A program made the position numbers and the translations under genes. From Herbaspirillum chlorophenolicum (GTDB lineage: Bacteria > Pseudomonadota > Gammaproteobacteria > Burkholderiales > Burkholderiaceae_D), in contig NZ_LFLT01000014.1 in assembly GCF_001189955.1 (NCBI RefSeq), positions 51,800 through 115,799 of the forward strand: a stretch of 64,000 nucleotides of DNA, written 5' to 3'. Below are positions 27,229 to 35,175 of the stretch, one piece after another (the stretch's first letter is position 1; the number at the start of each line of letters is the position of its first letter). The notes under the pieces are model-generated. The model ran no database searches, was not told the origin of the DNA, and worked only from the letters and a program-made list of their open reading frames with translations.

Positions 27229-28251
27229 ATGAATCGACCCATCATCGCGCTCACCTGCGGCGAACCGGCAGGCATCGGCCCCGAAATTTCGCTGCGCGCG
27301 GCCTGGGAGCTGCGCGCCGAAGCGCGTTGCGTGCTGTTGGGCGATGCCGCTTTGCTGGCGCAAACCGCGCAGGACATCGGCCCGCAGATGCGGGTCGCCG
27401 CATTGTCGATACAGGCCTGGCGTAACGGCGGTTTGCCGAACTTCCCGGCCGATTGTCTGACCGTCATCGACTGCCCGGCGGCAGAGCCGGTGCGTCCCGG
27501 CCAGCTTGATGCGCGCAATGGCCGCGCCGTACTGCAGGCGCTGGATTTGGCGGTCGAAGGGGCAATGAACGGCAGCTTTGCCGCGATCGTCACCGCACCG
27601 CTGCAAAAGAGCACCATCAACGACGCCGGCGTGGCGTTTACCGGCCATACCGAATACCTGGCGGAAGCCACGCACACGCCGCAAGTGGTGATGATGCTGG
27701 CCGGCGGTGATGCGCCGCATCTGCGCGTCGCGCTGGCGACCACCCACCTGGCCTTGAAGGATGTGCCGGCGGCCATCACCGGCGACAGCCTGGCGCGCAC
27801 GCTGGACATCATCCAGGCCGATCTGCGCGCTAAATTCGGCATCGCGGCGCCGCGCATCCTGGTGACCGGCCTGAACCCGCATGCTGGCGAGAACGGCTAT
27901 CTCGGCCGCGAAGAAATCGACGTCATCGCACCGGCGCTGCAGGCGGCGCAGCAGCGCGGCATCGATGCGCGCGGGCCGTATCCGGCCGATACGCTGTTCC
28001 AGCCCAAGTACCTGGAAGACGCCGACTGCGTGCTGGCGATGTACCACGACCAGGGCCTGCCGGTGCTCAAGTTCGCCAGCTTCGGCCACGGCATCAATAT
28101 CACGCTGGGCCTGCCGCTGATCCGCACTTCGGTCGACCACGGCACCGCACTGGACCTGGCCGCGCGCGGGCTGGGCCATGCCGACCACGGCAGCATGGTG
28201 GTGGCGATCCGCGCCGCCGCCGAGATGGCGCGCAACCAAGGCAAGAGATGA
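27229..28251 (+). CDS. pdxA: 4-hydroxythreonine-4-phosphate dehydrogenase
   Basis: A 340-residue metal-dependent NAD(P) dehydrogenase in the DXP-dependent vitamin B6 pathway. It begins '[23 protein letters not shown]', the PdxA hallmark, with '[29 protein letters not shown]', '[18 protein letters not shown]' and '[40 protein letters not shown]', which supply metal-binding His residues. It overlaps rsmA by 4 bases (ATGA). The lptD-surA-pdxA-rsmA order is the same as in E. coli. Confidence 0.96.
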   Translation: MNRPIIALTCGEPAGIGPEISLRAAWELRAEARCVLLGDAALLAQTAQDIGPQMRVAALSIQAWRNGGLPNFPADCLTVIDCPAAEPVRPGQLDARNGRAVLQALDLAVEGAMNGSFAAIVTAPLQKSTINDAGVAFTGHTEYLAEATHTPQVVMMLAGGDAPHLRVALATTHLALKDVPAAITGDSLARTLDIIQADLRAKFGIAAPRILVTGLNPHAGENGYLGREEIDVIAPALQAAQQRGIDARGPYPADTLFQPKYLEDADCVLAMYHDQGLPVLKFASFGHGINITLGLPLIRTSVDHGTALDLAARGLGHADHGSMVVAIRAAAEMARNQGKR

Positions 28252-29030
28252 AACATATTCCCCGCAAACGTTTCGGCCAGAACTTCCTGACCGACGACAC
28301 CGTCCTGTACGACATCATTCGTTCCATCGATCCCCAGCCGGACGACGCCATGGTCGAGATCGGCCCCGGCCTGGCGGCGATGACTTCCCTGCTGCTGGAT
28401 TCCCTCAAGCATCTGCACGTGGTCGAGCTAGACCGCGACCTGGTTGAACGCCTGCAGAAACGCTTCGACCCGGCGCGCCTGACGGTGCATTCGGCCGACG
28501 CATTGAAGTTCGATTTCGGCAGTATCTCGGTGCCTGACGGACAGAAGCTGCGGGTGGTCGGCAACCTGCCGTATAACATTTCCAGCCCCTTGCTGTTTCA
28601 TCTGGCGACCATCGCGCCGCAGGTGCGCGACCAGCATTTCATGCTGCAAAAGGAAGTGGTGGAGCGCATGGTGGCCGAGCCGGGCGGCAAGGCTTACGGA
28701 CGCCTCTCGGTAATGCTGCAATGGCGCTACCACATGGAATTGCTGTTCGTGGTGCCGCCCACCGCGTTCGATCCGCCGCCGAAGGTGGATTCAGCCATTG
28801 TCCGCATGATCCCGCTGGCGCAGCCCATGCCCTGCGATGAGAATTTGCTGGCGCAAGTGGTTACCAAGGCCTTTTCCCAGCGCCGTAAAGTGATCCGGAA
28901 CTGCGTGGCGGGTTTGTTCACCGAAGACGAATTGCGCCAGGCCGACGTCGATCCGCAGGCCCGCCCGGAAGCGGTGCCGGTGGAGCAGTTCGTGGCGCTG
29001 GCCAACCTGCTGGGCGGCCGTACAGCCTGA
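28248..29030 (+). CDS. rsmA: 16S rRNA (adenine(1518)-N6/adenine(1519)-N6)-dimethyltransferase
   Basis: A 260-residue enzyme (KsgA) that dimethylates two adjacent adenines in helix 45 of 16S rRNA during small-subunit maturation. The N-terminus '[23 protein letters not shown]' is typical; SAM-binding '[19 protein letters not shown]' and the catalytic '[17 protein letters not shown]' (NLPY) are clear. C-terminal '[20 protein letters not shown]' matches the family. It overlaps pdxA by 4 bases and ends the operon. Confidence 0.97.
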   Translation: MKHIPRKRFGQNFLTDDTVLYDIIRSIDPQPDDAMVEIGPGLAAMTSLLLDSLKHLHVVELDRDLVERLQKRFDPARLTVHSADALKFDFGSISVPDGQKLRVVGNLPYNISSPLLFHLATIAPQVRDQHFMLQKEVVERMVAEPGGKAYGRLSVMLQWRYHMELLFVVPPTAFDPPPKVDSAIVRMIPLAQPMPCDENLLAQVVTKAFSQRRKVIRNCVAGLFTEDELRQADVDPQARPEAVPVEQFVALANLLGGRTA

Positions 29031-29064
29031 CAATGCCTGCCTTGGTGCGTATCCGGTTGCAGAA

Positions 29065-29085
29065 AGTCACATTTGGGACGTGACT
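29065..29085. promoter_or_regulatory. Inverted repeat upstream of the Tyr-rich envelope gene
   Basis: AGTCAC (29065-29070), nine bases, GTGACT (29080-29085). A possible operator about 110 bases before the next start; no regulator can be named. Confidence 0.3.
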
Positions 29086-29192
29086 CGTAAGAACTGTAAC
29101 CAAGTTTCAGAATCGATGGATTTCGAGATTTGCTGACATATAGTTGAATCGTGCCGCGACAACTTAGCGGACTTATTAGACAGGAGCCAATC

Positions 29193-29561
29193 ATGGCCAG
29201 CAAAAAAATCGCAACGGTTCTGATCGCAACCACTCTTCTCGCATCGGCAGCTGTCGTCAGCGCGCCTGCCATGGCGCACGATCGCGGCGGCAATAACGGC
29301 GTCGCCATCGCTGCCGGCATCATCGGCGCGGTCGCCATCGGTTCGCTGATCGCCAATGCCGTTCCTTCACAGCCGGTTTACCAAGCACCTCCGCAGCAGG
29401 TGTACTACCAAGCCCCGCCGCAACCGGTTTATTACCAGGCGCCGCAGCGTGTGTACTACGAGCAGCCGAGCTATTACGCACCGCGTCCGGTGCGTTACGT
29501 AGAACGTACCGAAGTGCGCTCCTATCGCTATGACGACCGTCCGTACTACTACGGCCGTTAA
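29193..29561 (+). CDS. Small Tyr/Pro/Gln-rich envelope protein with a glycine-zipper segment
   Basis: A 122-residue secreted protein of unknown function. The signal peptide ends '...VVSAPAMA-H'. A hydrophobic Gly/Ala segment (GVAIAAGIIGAVAIGSLIAN) follows, resembling glycine-zipper membrane motifs, then a repeat region: 'YQAPPQQVYYQAPPQPVYYQ' and further 'APQRVYYEQPSYYAPRPVRY' units with a YQAPP/VYY period of about 8-10 residues. The C-terminus is Arg/Tyr-rich ('RSYRYDDRPYYYGR'). The ATG at 29193 has AGGAG 6 bases upstream. It stands alone before a terminator. A location in the periplasm or membrane is inferred. Confidence 0.8.
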   Translation: MASKKIATVLIATTLLASAAVVSAPAMAHDRGGNNGVAIAAGIIGAVAIGSLIANAVPSQPVYQAPPQQVYYQAPPQPVYYQAPQRVYYEQPSYYAPRPVRYVERTEVRSYRYDDRPYYYGR

Positions 29562-29589
29562 GCGATGCGGTAAATCGCAGTCTTGAGGG

Positions 29590-29623
29590 AAAAACGGGCA
29601 AGCCTAGCGGCTTGCCCGTTTTT
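29590..29623 (+). terminator. Terminator after the Tyr-rich envelope gene
   Basis: ACGGGCAAGC (29594-29603), loop CTAGCG, GCTTGCCCGT (29610-29619), then TTT; preceded by AAAA. Confidence 0.85.
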
Positions 29624-29644
29624 CATTGGGCTACAGATTCAGGT

Positions 29645-29786
29645 TCAAGCGCTTCGTGCCAACTTGATGAAAGCGTGCAGATAATCGATGCCCGCCGGCG
29701 AGAAGAATTGATTGTAAATATCCAGCGGTCAGCGAACCTTGCCGTTCGACTTCCTGGACGATGGATAAATGAATGCGTTCCAATAT
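29645..29786 (-). pseudogene. metR: Decayed metR remnant (LysR-type regulator of methionine genes)
   Basis: Three recognisable pieces of a MetR protein survive in about 140 bases, divergent from metE as metR normally is. The N-terminus reads LERIHLSIVQEVERQGSLTA (29783-29724), preceded by ATA where the start ATG is expected. A middle piece LDIYNQFFSPAG aligns with the E. coli MetR stretch 'RLDVWRHFLQPAG' (around residue 215) and lies in another frame. It runs directly into a C-terminal piece 'IDYLHAFIKLARSA' and stop (29645-29647), aligning with the E. coli 'VTEAFIRSAR' region. So the start codon and two internal blocks (roughly 190 and 60 codons) are gone. Homology is recalled by eye. Confidence 0.75.
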
Positions 29787-29791
29787 GATGC

Positions 29792-29806
29792 ATGAGTATT
29801 TTTCAT
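29792..29806. promoter_or_regulatory. MetR-type operator between the metR remnant and metE
   Basis: ATGAGTATTTTTCAT is a near-perfect 15-base palindrome with one mismatch to the MetR consensus TGAA-N5-TTCA. Its centre is about 64 bases before the metE start point predicted from TTTACT-N17-TACGAT (29828-29856). Confidence 0.55.
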
Positions 29807-29827
29807 AATATTGTGAGTTAATAACAT

Positions 29828-29856
29828 TTTACTTCATTGATTGCCAAGTCTACGAT
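29828..29856 (+). promoter_or_regulatory. Possible metE promoter
   Basis: TTTACT (29828-29833), 17-base spacer, TACGAT (29851-29856). Weak elements, as expected for an activator-dependent promoter; it would give a leader of about 20 bases with GGAG before the metE ATG. Confidence 0.4.
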
Positions 29857-29883
29857 CACTCCATTCTTGTTTCTGGAGCGATC

Positions 29884-32175
29884 ATGACCACCATCCACAA
29901 TCTGGGCTTTCCCCGTATCGGCGCCAAGCGCGAACTGAAGTTCGCCCTGGAATCCTATTGGAAAGGCGAATCCTCGCGCGACGCGCTCAAGGAACTGGGC
30001 GCGCAACTGCGCAAGCGCCATTGGGACAACCAAGGCGGCCTCGACTTCGTGCCGGTGGGCGACTTCGCGTTCTACGACCAGGTGCTGGACATGAGCTTCA
30101 CTCTGGGTAACTTGCCGCAGCGCGTGCGGGGCTTCCATGGCGATGCGCTGGACAACTACTTCCGCGTGGCACGCGGCCGTTCGGCGCAGGGTGCCGAAGA
30201 TCATGGCGCATGCTGCGGCGGTGTGGCCGCCGGCGAGATGACCAAATGGTTCGACACCAATTACCACTACATCGTCCCCGAGTTCACCGCCGAGACCCAG
30301 TTCCAGCTGGATGCCTCACGCCTGCTGGTGCAACTGGCCGAAGCCCGTGCGCAAGGCGTCAAGGCCAAGCCGATCATCGTCGGCCCGGTGACTTACCTGG
30401 CGCTGGGCAAGGCCAAGGACGATTCCGACAAGCTGGCATTGCTGCCGCGCCTGCTGCCGGCCTATACGCAACTGCTGGATACCCTGGCGGCGCAAGGCGT
30501 GGAATGGGTGCAGATTGATGAGCCCATTCTTGTCACCGAACTGGACGCCGAATGGCAACACGCCTTCAATACGGCCTACCACCAGTTCAAGGTGTGCAAG
30601 GTCAAGCTGCTGCTGGCGACCTATTTCGGCCAGTTGCAGGAAAACGCCTATCTCGCCGCCAACCTGCCGGTCGCCGGTTTGCATGTCGATGCGATCAACG
30701 GCCGTGACGACGTCCAGCCGCTGATCAACCTGCTGCCGCCGCACAAGGTGCTGTCGCTGGGCGTGATCAACGGCCGCAATATCTGGAAGACCGACCTCAC
30801 CGCAGTGCTGGACTGGATCGAGCCGCTGGTCGCGCAACTGGGCGAGCGCCTGTGGGTGGCGCCATCGTGCTCGCTGCTGCACGTCCCGGTCGATCTGGAC
30901 AGCGAGCAAAAGCTGGATGCCGAGATCAAGTCGTGGCTGGCATTTGCACTGCAGAAGCTGGAAGAGCTGCGCATCCTGGGCCGCGCCCTGCGCGAAGGCC
31001 GCGATGCGGTCAAGACAGAGTTGGCGCAAAACCTGGCCACGCTGACCGCACGCCGCACTTCGCCGCGCGTGAACAATCCTGCGGTGCAGGCCGCAGTCGC
31101 GAAGATCGATACCAAATTCGGCCAGCGCCAGAACGCCTACACCCAGCGTGCGCAAAAGCAGGCCGCATTGCTGAAGCTGCCAGCCTATCCGACCACCACC
31201 ATTGGTTCGTTCCCGCAAACCGCCGAAATCCGCCAGGCGCGCAGCCAATACAAGGCCGGCCAACTGGACGATGCAGGGTACAAGGCAGCCATGCAGGCCG
31301 AGATTGCGCGCAGCGTGCGCGAGCAGGAAACCCTGGGCCTGGACGTGCTGGTGCACGGCGAAGCCGAGCGCAACGACATGGTCGAATACTTCGGGGAGCA
31401 GTTGCAAGGCTATGCCTTCAGCCAGTTCGGCTGGGTGCAATCCTACGGTTCGCGCTGCGTGAAGCCGCCTATCCTGTTCGGCGACATCAGCCGCCCCAAG
31501 GCGATGACGGTGGAATGGATCACCTACGCGCAATCGCTGACGCAAAAGCCGATGAAGGGCATGCTGACCGGCCCGGTGACGATCCTGAACTGGTCCTTCG
31601 TACGCGACGACCAGCCGCGTTCGGTCTCCTGCAAGCAACTGGCGCTGGCCATCCGTGAAGAAGTGCAGGACCTGGAAAAGGCCGGTGTGCGCGTGATCCA
31701 GATCGACGAGGCGGCGCTGCGCGAAGGCCTTCCGCTGCGCAAGTCGCAATGGAAGCACTACCTGGACTGGGCCGTCAAATCGTTCCGCATCACCGCCAAC
31801 GGTGTGGAAGACGAAACGCAGATCCACACCCACATGTGCTATTCGGAGTTCAATGACATCATCGCCTCGATCGCCGACATGGACGCAGACGTGATCACGA
31901 TCGAAACCTCACGTTCCGACATGGAGCTGCTCGACGCGTTCGACCACTTCAACTATCCCAACGAGATCGGCCCCGGCGTGTACGACATTCACTCGCCCAA
32001 TATCCCGGCCCAGGAGCACATCGTGCAATTGATGAAGAAGGCGGCCGAGCGCATTCCGGCCGAGCGCCTGTGGGTCAACCCCGACTGCGGACTGAAGACT
32101 CGCCAGTGGTCGGAAGTGATACCGGCCCTGAGCAACATGGTCGCGGCGGCCAAGGCCTTGCGCGCAGGGGGCTGA
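29884..32175 (+). CDS. metE: Cobalamin-independent methionine synthase
   Basis: A 763-residue zinc enzyme that transfers methyl from methyl-tetrahydrofolate triglutamate to homocysteine. The N-terminal half starts '[27 protein letters not shown]'; the catalytic half shows '[19 protein letters not shown]', '[19 protein letters not shown]', '[15 protein letters not shown]', and the zinc ligands in '[13 protein letters not shown]' (His, Cys) and '[12 protein letters not shown]' (Cys). Length is close to E. coli MetE (753). The segment '[28 protein letters not shown]' is slightly longer than usual and has an extra Cys pair. A terminator follows. Its classic activator MetR is decayed next door. 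Confidence 0.97.
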   Translation: MTTIHNLGFPRIGAKRELKFALESYWKGESSRDALKELGAQLRKRHWDNQGGLDFVPVGDFAFYDQVLDMSFTLGNLPQRVRGFHGDALDNYFRVARGRSAQGAEDHGACCGGVAAGEMTKWFDTNYHYIVPEFTAETQFQLDASRLLVQLAEARAQGVKAKPIIVGPVTYLALGKAKDDSDKLALLPRLLPAYTQLLDTLAAQGVEWVQIDEPILVTELDAEWQHAFNTAYHQFKVCKVKLLLATYFGQLQENAYLAANLPVAGLHVDAINGRDDVQPLINLLPPHKVLSLGVINGRNIWKTDLTAVLDWIEPLVAQLGERLWVAPSCSLLHVPVDLDSEQKLDAEIKSWLAFALQKLEELRILGRALREGRDAVKTELAQNLATLTARRTSPRVNNPAVQAAVAKIDTKFGQRQNAYTQRAQKQAALLKLPAYPTTTIGSFPQTAEIRQARSQYKAGQLDDAGYKAAMQAEIARSVREQETLGLDVLVHGEAERNDMVEYFGEQLQGYAFSQFGWVQSYGSRCVKPPILFGDISRPKAMTVEWITYAQSLTQKPMKGMLTGPVTILNWSFVRDDQPRSVSCKQLALAIREEVQDLEKAGVRVIQIDEAALREGLPLRKSQWKHYLDWAVKSFRITANGVEDETQIHTHMCYSEFNDIIASIADMDADVITIETSRSDMELLDAFDHFNYPNEIGPGVYDIHSPNIPAQEHIVQLMKKAAERIPAERLWVNPDCGLKTRQWSEVIPALSNMVAAAKALRAGG

Positions 32176-32214
32176 GCGCAAGGCAGTGGATGTCTGTCTG
32201 GGTATTCCCGCACG

Positions 32215-32253
32215 AAATCCGGCTGCCATGGCGTAGCCGGATTTTCTTTTTCC
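32215..32253 (+). terminator. Terminator after metE
   Basis: AAATCCGGCT (32215-32224) pairs with AGCCGGATTT (32235-32244), followed by TTCTTTTT. Confidence 0.87.
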
Positions 32254-32310
32254 TTCGCAGTATTGTCACGTAAGCAAAGTCTGTGTCGCAATGATTGTGG
32301 AGAGGAACTA

Positions 32311-33051
32311 TTAGTCCAGTTTTTCATGGAAATCGGAGGCGCCGCGTTTCCAATAGGCTGAGATACGCATGGCATCCTTGGGATGCTGTTTTTCGTTCAA
32401 CAGCCAGGTGCGCAGTTGCGCCATCGTCGCCGCTTCACCCGCACCCCAGACATAACCTTCGCCAGCCGGCAATTGCAATGCACGGATGTCGGCCAGCGCT
32501 TCGGCGCCGCTTGTCACCCATTTCACATCGGCTTGCGTCTGGCTGTCGAACTGGCGGATATCGCCCATGTGGGCAATCTCAATGACTGCCCGTACACGTA
32601 TGCCTGCCGGCAGTTCCTTGAGGCGGCGGTTGATCGCCGGCAAGGAAGACAGGTCGCCGACCAGCAGGTGCCAGTCGTAATTGGCAGGAATGATCATGGA
32701 GCCGCGCGGCCCTGCGATCACTGCGGCCATACCAACCTTGGCCCGGCGCGCCCAGTCGGTAGCGGCGCCTTCGGCATGCAATGCAAATTCCAGCGTGACT
32801 TCGTTGCGTTGTTTGTCATAATCGGTTGGCGTATAGTCGCGCCGGACCGGAACGCCGTCCGCATCCGGGAAAACGAATTTGACATGGTCGTCAAACGACA
32901 GTGAAACGAAATCCGACAGGGCCTCGCCCTTGAAGGTGATGCTGAGCATGTTGGTGCCGGTCTGGCGGATGCCTGATACGGTGACGTCACGGAATTTGAC
33001 GTCATGGCGGACACGTTGCACCGCGCGCGATGTTGTATTGATGATATCCAT
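32311..33051 (-). CDS. Siderophore-interacting FAD-dependent ferric reductase
   Basis: A 246-residue SIP-family flavoprotein (ViuB/YqjH-like). The FAD-binding part has 'FKFVFPD...VRRDYTPTDYD' (the R-x-Y-T/S motif) and 'GAATDWARRAKVGMAAVIAGPRGSM'; the NAD(P)H-type domain has 'WHLLVGDLSSLPAINRRLKELPAGIRVRAVIEI' and 'YVWGAGEAATMAQLRTWL'. These enzymes reduce ferric siderophores in the cytoplasm to free the iron. The ATG at 33051 is used; the frame is open to 33114 but runs through the promoter. It is divergent from a MarR regulator, and its promoter carries two matching palindromes. Confidence 0.9.
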   Translation of the reverse strand: MDIINTTSRAVQRVRHDVKFRDVTVSGIRQTGTNMLSITFKGEALSDFVSLSFDDHVKFVFPDADGVPVRRDYTPTDYDKQRNEVTLEFALHAEGAATDWARRAKVGMAAVIAGPRGSMIIPANYDWHLLVGDLSSLPAINRRLKELPAGIRVRAVIEIAHMGDIRQFDSQTQADVKWVTSGAEALADIRALQLPAGEGYVWGAGEAATMAQLRTWLLNEKQHPKDAMRISAYWKRGASDFHEKLD

Positions 33052-33063
33052 AGGGAGCCTATT

Positions 33064-33082
33064 TAGTTGATAATGTCTACTA
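33064..33082. promoter_or_regulatory. Candidate MarR operator 1
   Basis: TAGTTGATAATGTCTACTA: 7-base arms around a TAATG centre with one mismatch. It covers the predicted start point of the leftward SIP promoter. Confidence 0.5.
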
Positions 33083-33549
33083 TTATGAAAAATCAAGTTG
33101 ATAAAGTCAACCAATCACCTGATGCCGATAAGGTCTTTGAGGCCATCCATACGGTCATGCACCTGTACCGTGCCGGCAGGTCCCAGGTTTTCCGCGAGGA
33201 TGAACGCGGCATCACGCATATGGAAAGCCGCGTGCTGGATTACTTTGCGCAGCATCCCGACGCCACGCTGAGCGACTTGGTGGCGCATTCCGGGCGTGAC
33301 AAGGCCCAACTGACGCGGCTGATCCGTGGCTTGCGGGACAAGGCCTTTCTGGAGGCAAGGGAAGATGCGCAAGACCGCCGCGCGGTGCGCTTGCAGCTCA
33401 GCAAGGAAGGCCGGGCGTTGCAGCGCCAATTGAAAAAGACCGGATCCCGGATACTGGAGCAGGCAGTCGAAGGATTGTCGGAAAAGCAATGCGGTGAACT
33501 GGTCGCGCTGCTCAAGATCTTGCAGGGAAACCTGGAGCGGGAAGACTGA
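33073..33549 (+). CDS. MarR-family transcriptional regulator
   Basis: A 158-residue winged-helix repressor. The core reads 'THMESRVLDYFAQHPDATLSDLVAHSGRDKAQLTRLIRGLRDKAFLEAREDAQDRRAVRLQLSKEGRAL', with the recognition helix at 'DKAQLTRLIRGL' and the wing at 'EDAQDRRAVRLQL' (D-x-R-R). The start is uncertain: ATG at 33073, ATG at 33085, or a TTG at 33067 that has AGGGAG at better spacing. The gene is divergent from the SIP flavoprotein, and two similar inverted repeats sit in the shared region, so it probably controls that gene and itself. The inducer is unknown. Confidence 0.88.
   Translation: MSTIMKNQVDKVNQSPDADKVFEAIHTVMHLYRAGRSQVFREDERGITHMESRVLDYFAQHPDATLSDLVAHSGRDKAQLTRLIRGLRDKAFLEAREDAQDRRAVRLQLSKEGRALQRQLKKTGSRILEQAVEGLSEKQCGELVALLKILQGNLERED
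33082..33110 (-). promoter_or_regulatory. Sigma-70 promoter of the siderophore-interacting protein gene
   Basis: On the minus strand TTGACT (33110-33105), 17-base spacer, CATAAT (33087-33082); start predicted near 33075. It lies inside the 5' end of the marR reading frame. Confidence 0.6.
33097..33111. promoter_or_regulatory. Candidate MarR operator 2
   Basis: GTTGATAAAGTCAAC: perfect 5-base arms around TAAAG. It overlaps the -35 element of the SIP promoter and is centred 31 bases (about three helical turns) from operator 1. Confidence 0.5.
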
Positions 33550-33651
33550 ATTTTGCCAGTCTGAACAGACTTGCCTTGAAAGCGTGGCGGGGCACGAAAA
33601 ATTCAGTGCGTCTACAATACGGGTCTTACCCAGCAACATTTTGAGGCACAC

Positions 33652-34038
33652 ATGCGAATTCTCCACACCATGCTGCGAGTCGGCGACCTGCAACGTTCCA
33701 TCGATTTTTACACACGAGTACTTGGAATGAAGCTTCTGCGTACGTCCGAAAACACGGAGTACAAATACACGCTGGCGTTCCTGGGCTATGGTTCCAATCC
33801 CGACCATGCGGAGCTGGAGCTGACCTATAACCACGGCGTCGACAAGTACGAGATGGGTACCGCCTACGGCCACATCGCCATTTCAGTGGAAGACGCGTAT
33901 AAGGCCTGCGAGGCCGTCAAGGCAGCCGGCGGTAACGTCACGCGTGAAGCCGGTCCTGTGAAGGGGGGCGCGACAGTGATTGCCTTTGTCACCGACCCGG
34001 ATGGCTACAAGGTCGAGTTCATCGAACACAAGAAGTGA
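33652..34038 (+). CDS. gloA: Lactoylglutathione lyase (glyoxalase I)
   Basis: A 128-residue metalloenzyme that isomerises the methylglyoxal-glutathione adduct. The four metal ligands are visible: His5 in '[10 protein letters not shown]', Glu56 in '[11 protein letters not shown]', His74 in '[10 protein letters not shown]', and Glu122 in 'YKVEFIEHK'. It also has '[17 protein letters not shown]', typical of the nickel-type proteobacterial enzyme. Length is usual (about 130). It is monocistronic, with a terminator shortly after, and convergent with ygjP. Confidence 0.96.
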   Translation: MRILHTMLRVGDLQRSIDFYTRVLGMKLLRTSENTEYKYTLAFLGYGSNPDHAELELTYNHGVDKYEMGTAYGHIAISVEDAYKACEAVKAAGGNVTREAGPVKGGATVIAFVTDPDGYKVEFIEHKK

Positions 34039-34107
34039 TCACTGGTGCAAGGGGTTGAGAGAGGCGAAAGCGATATCCGATCCCGAAGCGCAGATGCCGT
34101 AATTCTG

Positions 34108-34133
34108 GAGTCCGCTTTGCGGGCTCTTTTTTT
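34108..34133 (+). terminator. Terminator after gloA
   Basis: GAGTCCGC (34108-34115) pairs with GCGGGCTC (34119-34126, one G-T pair), then a run of T. Confidence 0.75.
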
Positions 34134-34150
34134 CGCGGTTCTCTTGCCGA

Positions 34151-35137
34151 TCAGAAGATCGGCAAGGTTTCCGGCGCGCTGTCGCGCAGCGCTTTCTTGG
34201 CTATTTCGAATTCGGGGAAGATCGATTGCACAGTGGCCCAGAATTGGGGGCCGTGGTTCATTTCGCGCAGGTGCGCCAGTTCATGCGCGATCACATAATC
34301 GATCAGAGGCAAGGCGAAGTGCATCAGGCGCCAATTCAGGCGGATACGGCCGTCGGCGGTGCAGGAGCCCCATTGCGTGGTGGCCGAGGACAACGCGTAG
34401 GAACGGTAGGTGACGCCAAGCTTTTCGGCGTAGACGATCAGGCGCTTTCCAAACAGCTCCTCGGCGCGTGCCTGCAGCCAGCCTTGCACGCGGTCCTTCA
34501 ATTGCTGTTCGCCGGCATCAGCGGGGAGGCTGACGTTCAGTTCCCGCGCGTCTTCGTCGAGATAGACTGCAGCCCGTTGTCCGGCGCGAATGCGCAGCGT
34601 GATGTCCGCGCCCAGGTACGGCAGCGTGGCGCCGTCGCACCATTGCATTTGCGGCTGCAGGCGGCGTGCCGAGCGCTCGCGGCGTTCGTTGAGCTTGGAC
34701 AGGATCCAGCGCTGTTTTTCGCGGATGGCGTTTTCGATCTCGGCCAGCGTCACCCATTTGGGCGAGGTCACGCGCAGCCCTTCGTCGCTCACCAGGAAAC
34801 CGATGGTGCTGCGCTTGGAGCGCAGCAGGGCGTAATCCAAAGTATGTTCGCCCAGCTGGATGCGGCGTTTGCCGTCGGCCGGCCGGCTGGTCGGCGGCGG
34901 CACTAGCGTGGTGGGCGGTGCGACGACAGGGGAGGGCAGCGGTGCTGCATGCACTACCGGCGTGGGCGTGACGATCAGCGGCGGCTGCAGCGTCGGTGAC
35001 GGCAAGGCCGGGCCGGGATCTTGAATAGGGGAAATCTGTTGCGCGGGCGACTGTCCCTGCTCCGGTTCCGGAGCGAACAAATCCAGTTGCAGCGAAAGCT
35101 GGTTGGGATTGGGCTTGGGTTTGCGAAGCAGTTTCAA
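34151..35137 (-). CDS. YgjP-type zinc metallopeptidase with a proline-rich N-terminal extension
   Basis: The C-terminal ~240 residues are a YgjP-like (DUF45, SprT-related) domain: 'HTLDYALLRSKRSTIGFLVSDEGLRVTSPKWV', 'SSATTQWGSCTADGRIRLNWRLMHFALPLIDYVIAHELAHLREMNHGPQFWATV', with zinc motif HELAH and the downstream His. The first ~100 residues are a Pro-rich low-complexity region ('LPSPTLQPPLIVTPTPV'). The start is unclear: no ATG fits; a TTG at 35137 gives 328 residues beginning LKLLRKPKPNPNQLSLQLDLF. The frame is open to 35266 and would overlap plsC. Substrate of the family is poorly known. It follows plsC on the same strand. Confidence 0.75.
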   Translation of the reverse strand: MKLLRKPKPNPNQLSLQLDLFAPEPEQGQSPAQQISPIQDPGPALPSPTLQPPLIVTPTPVVHAAPLPSPVVAPPTTLVPPPTSRPADGKRRIQLGEHTLDYALLRSKRSTIGFLVSDEGLRVTSPKWVTLAEIENAIREKQRWILSKLNERRERSARRLQPQMQWCDGATLPYLGADITLRIRAGQRAAVYLDEDARELNVSLPADAGEQQLKDRVQGWLQARAEELFGKRLIVYAEKLGVTYRSYALSSATTQWGSCTADGRIRLNWRLMHFALPLIDYVIAHELAHLREMNHGPQFWATVQSIFPEFEIAKKALRDSAPETLPIF

Positions 35138-35175
35138 GGGAGTCGCGGCGTCCTGATATTTCGGTTGGCTAGCTG

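Noticed and set aside
30316..31833. 505-residue minus-strand frame inside metE
   Set aside because: MetE is unmistakable on the plus strand; the reverse frame is a codon-bias artefact.
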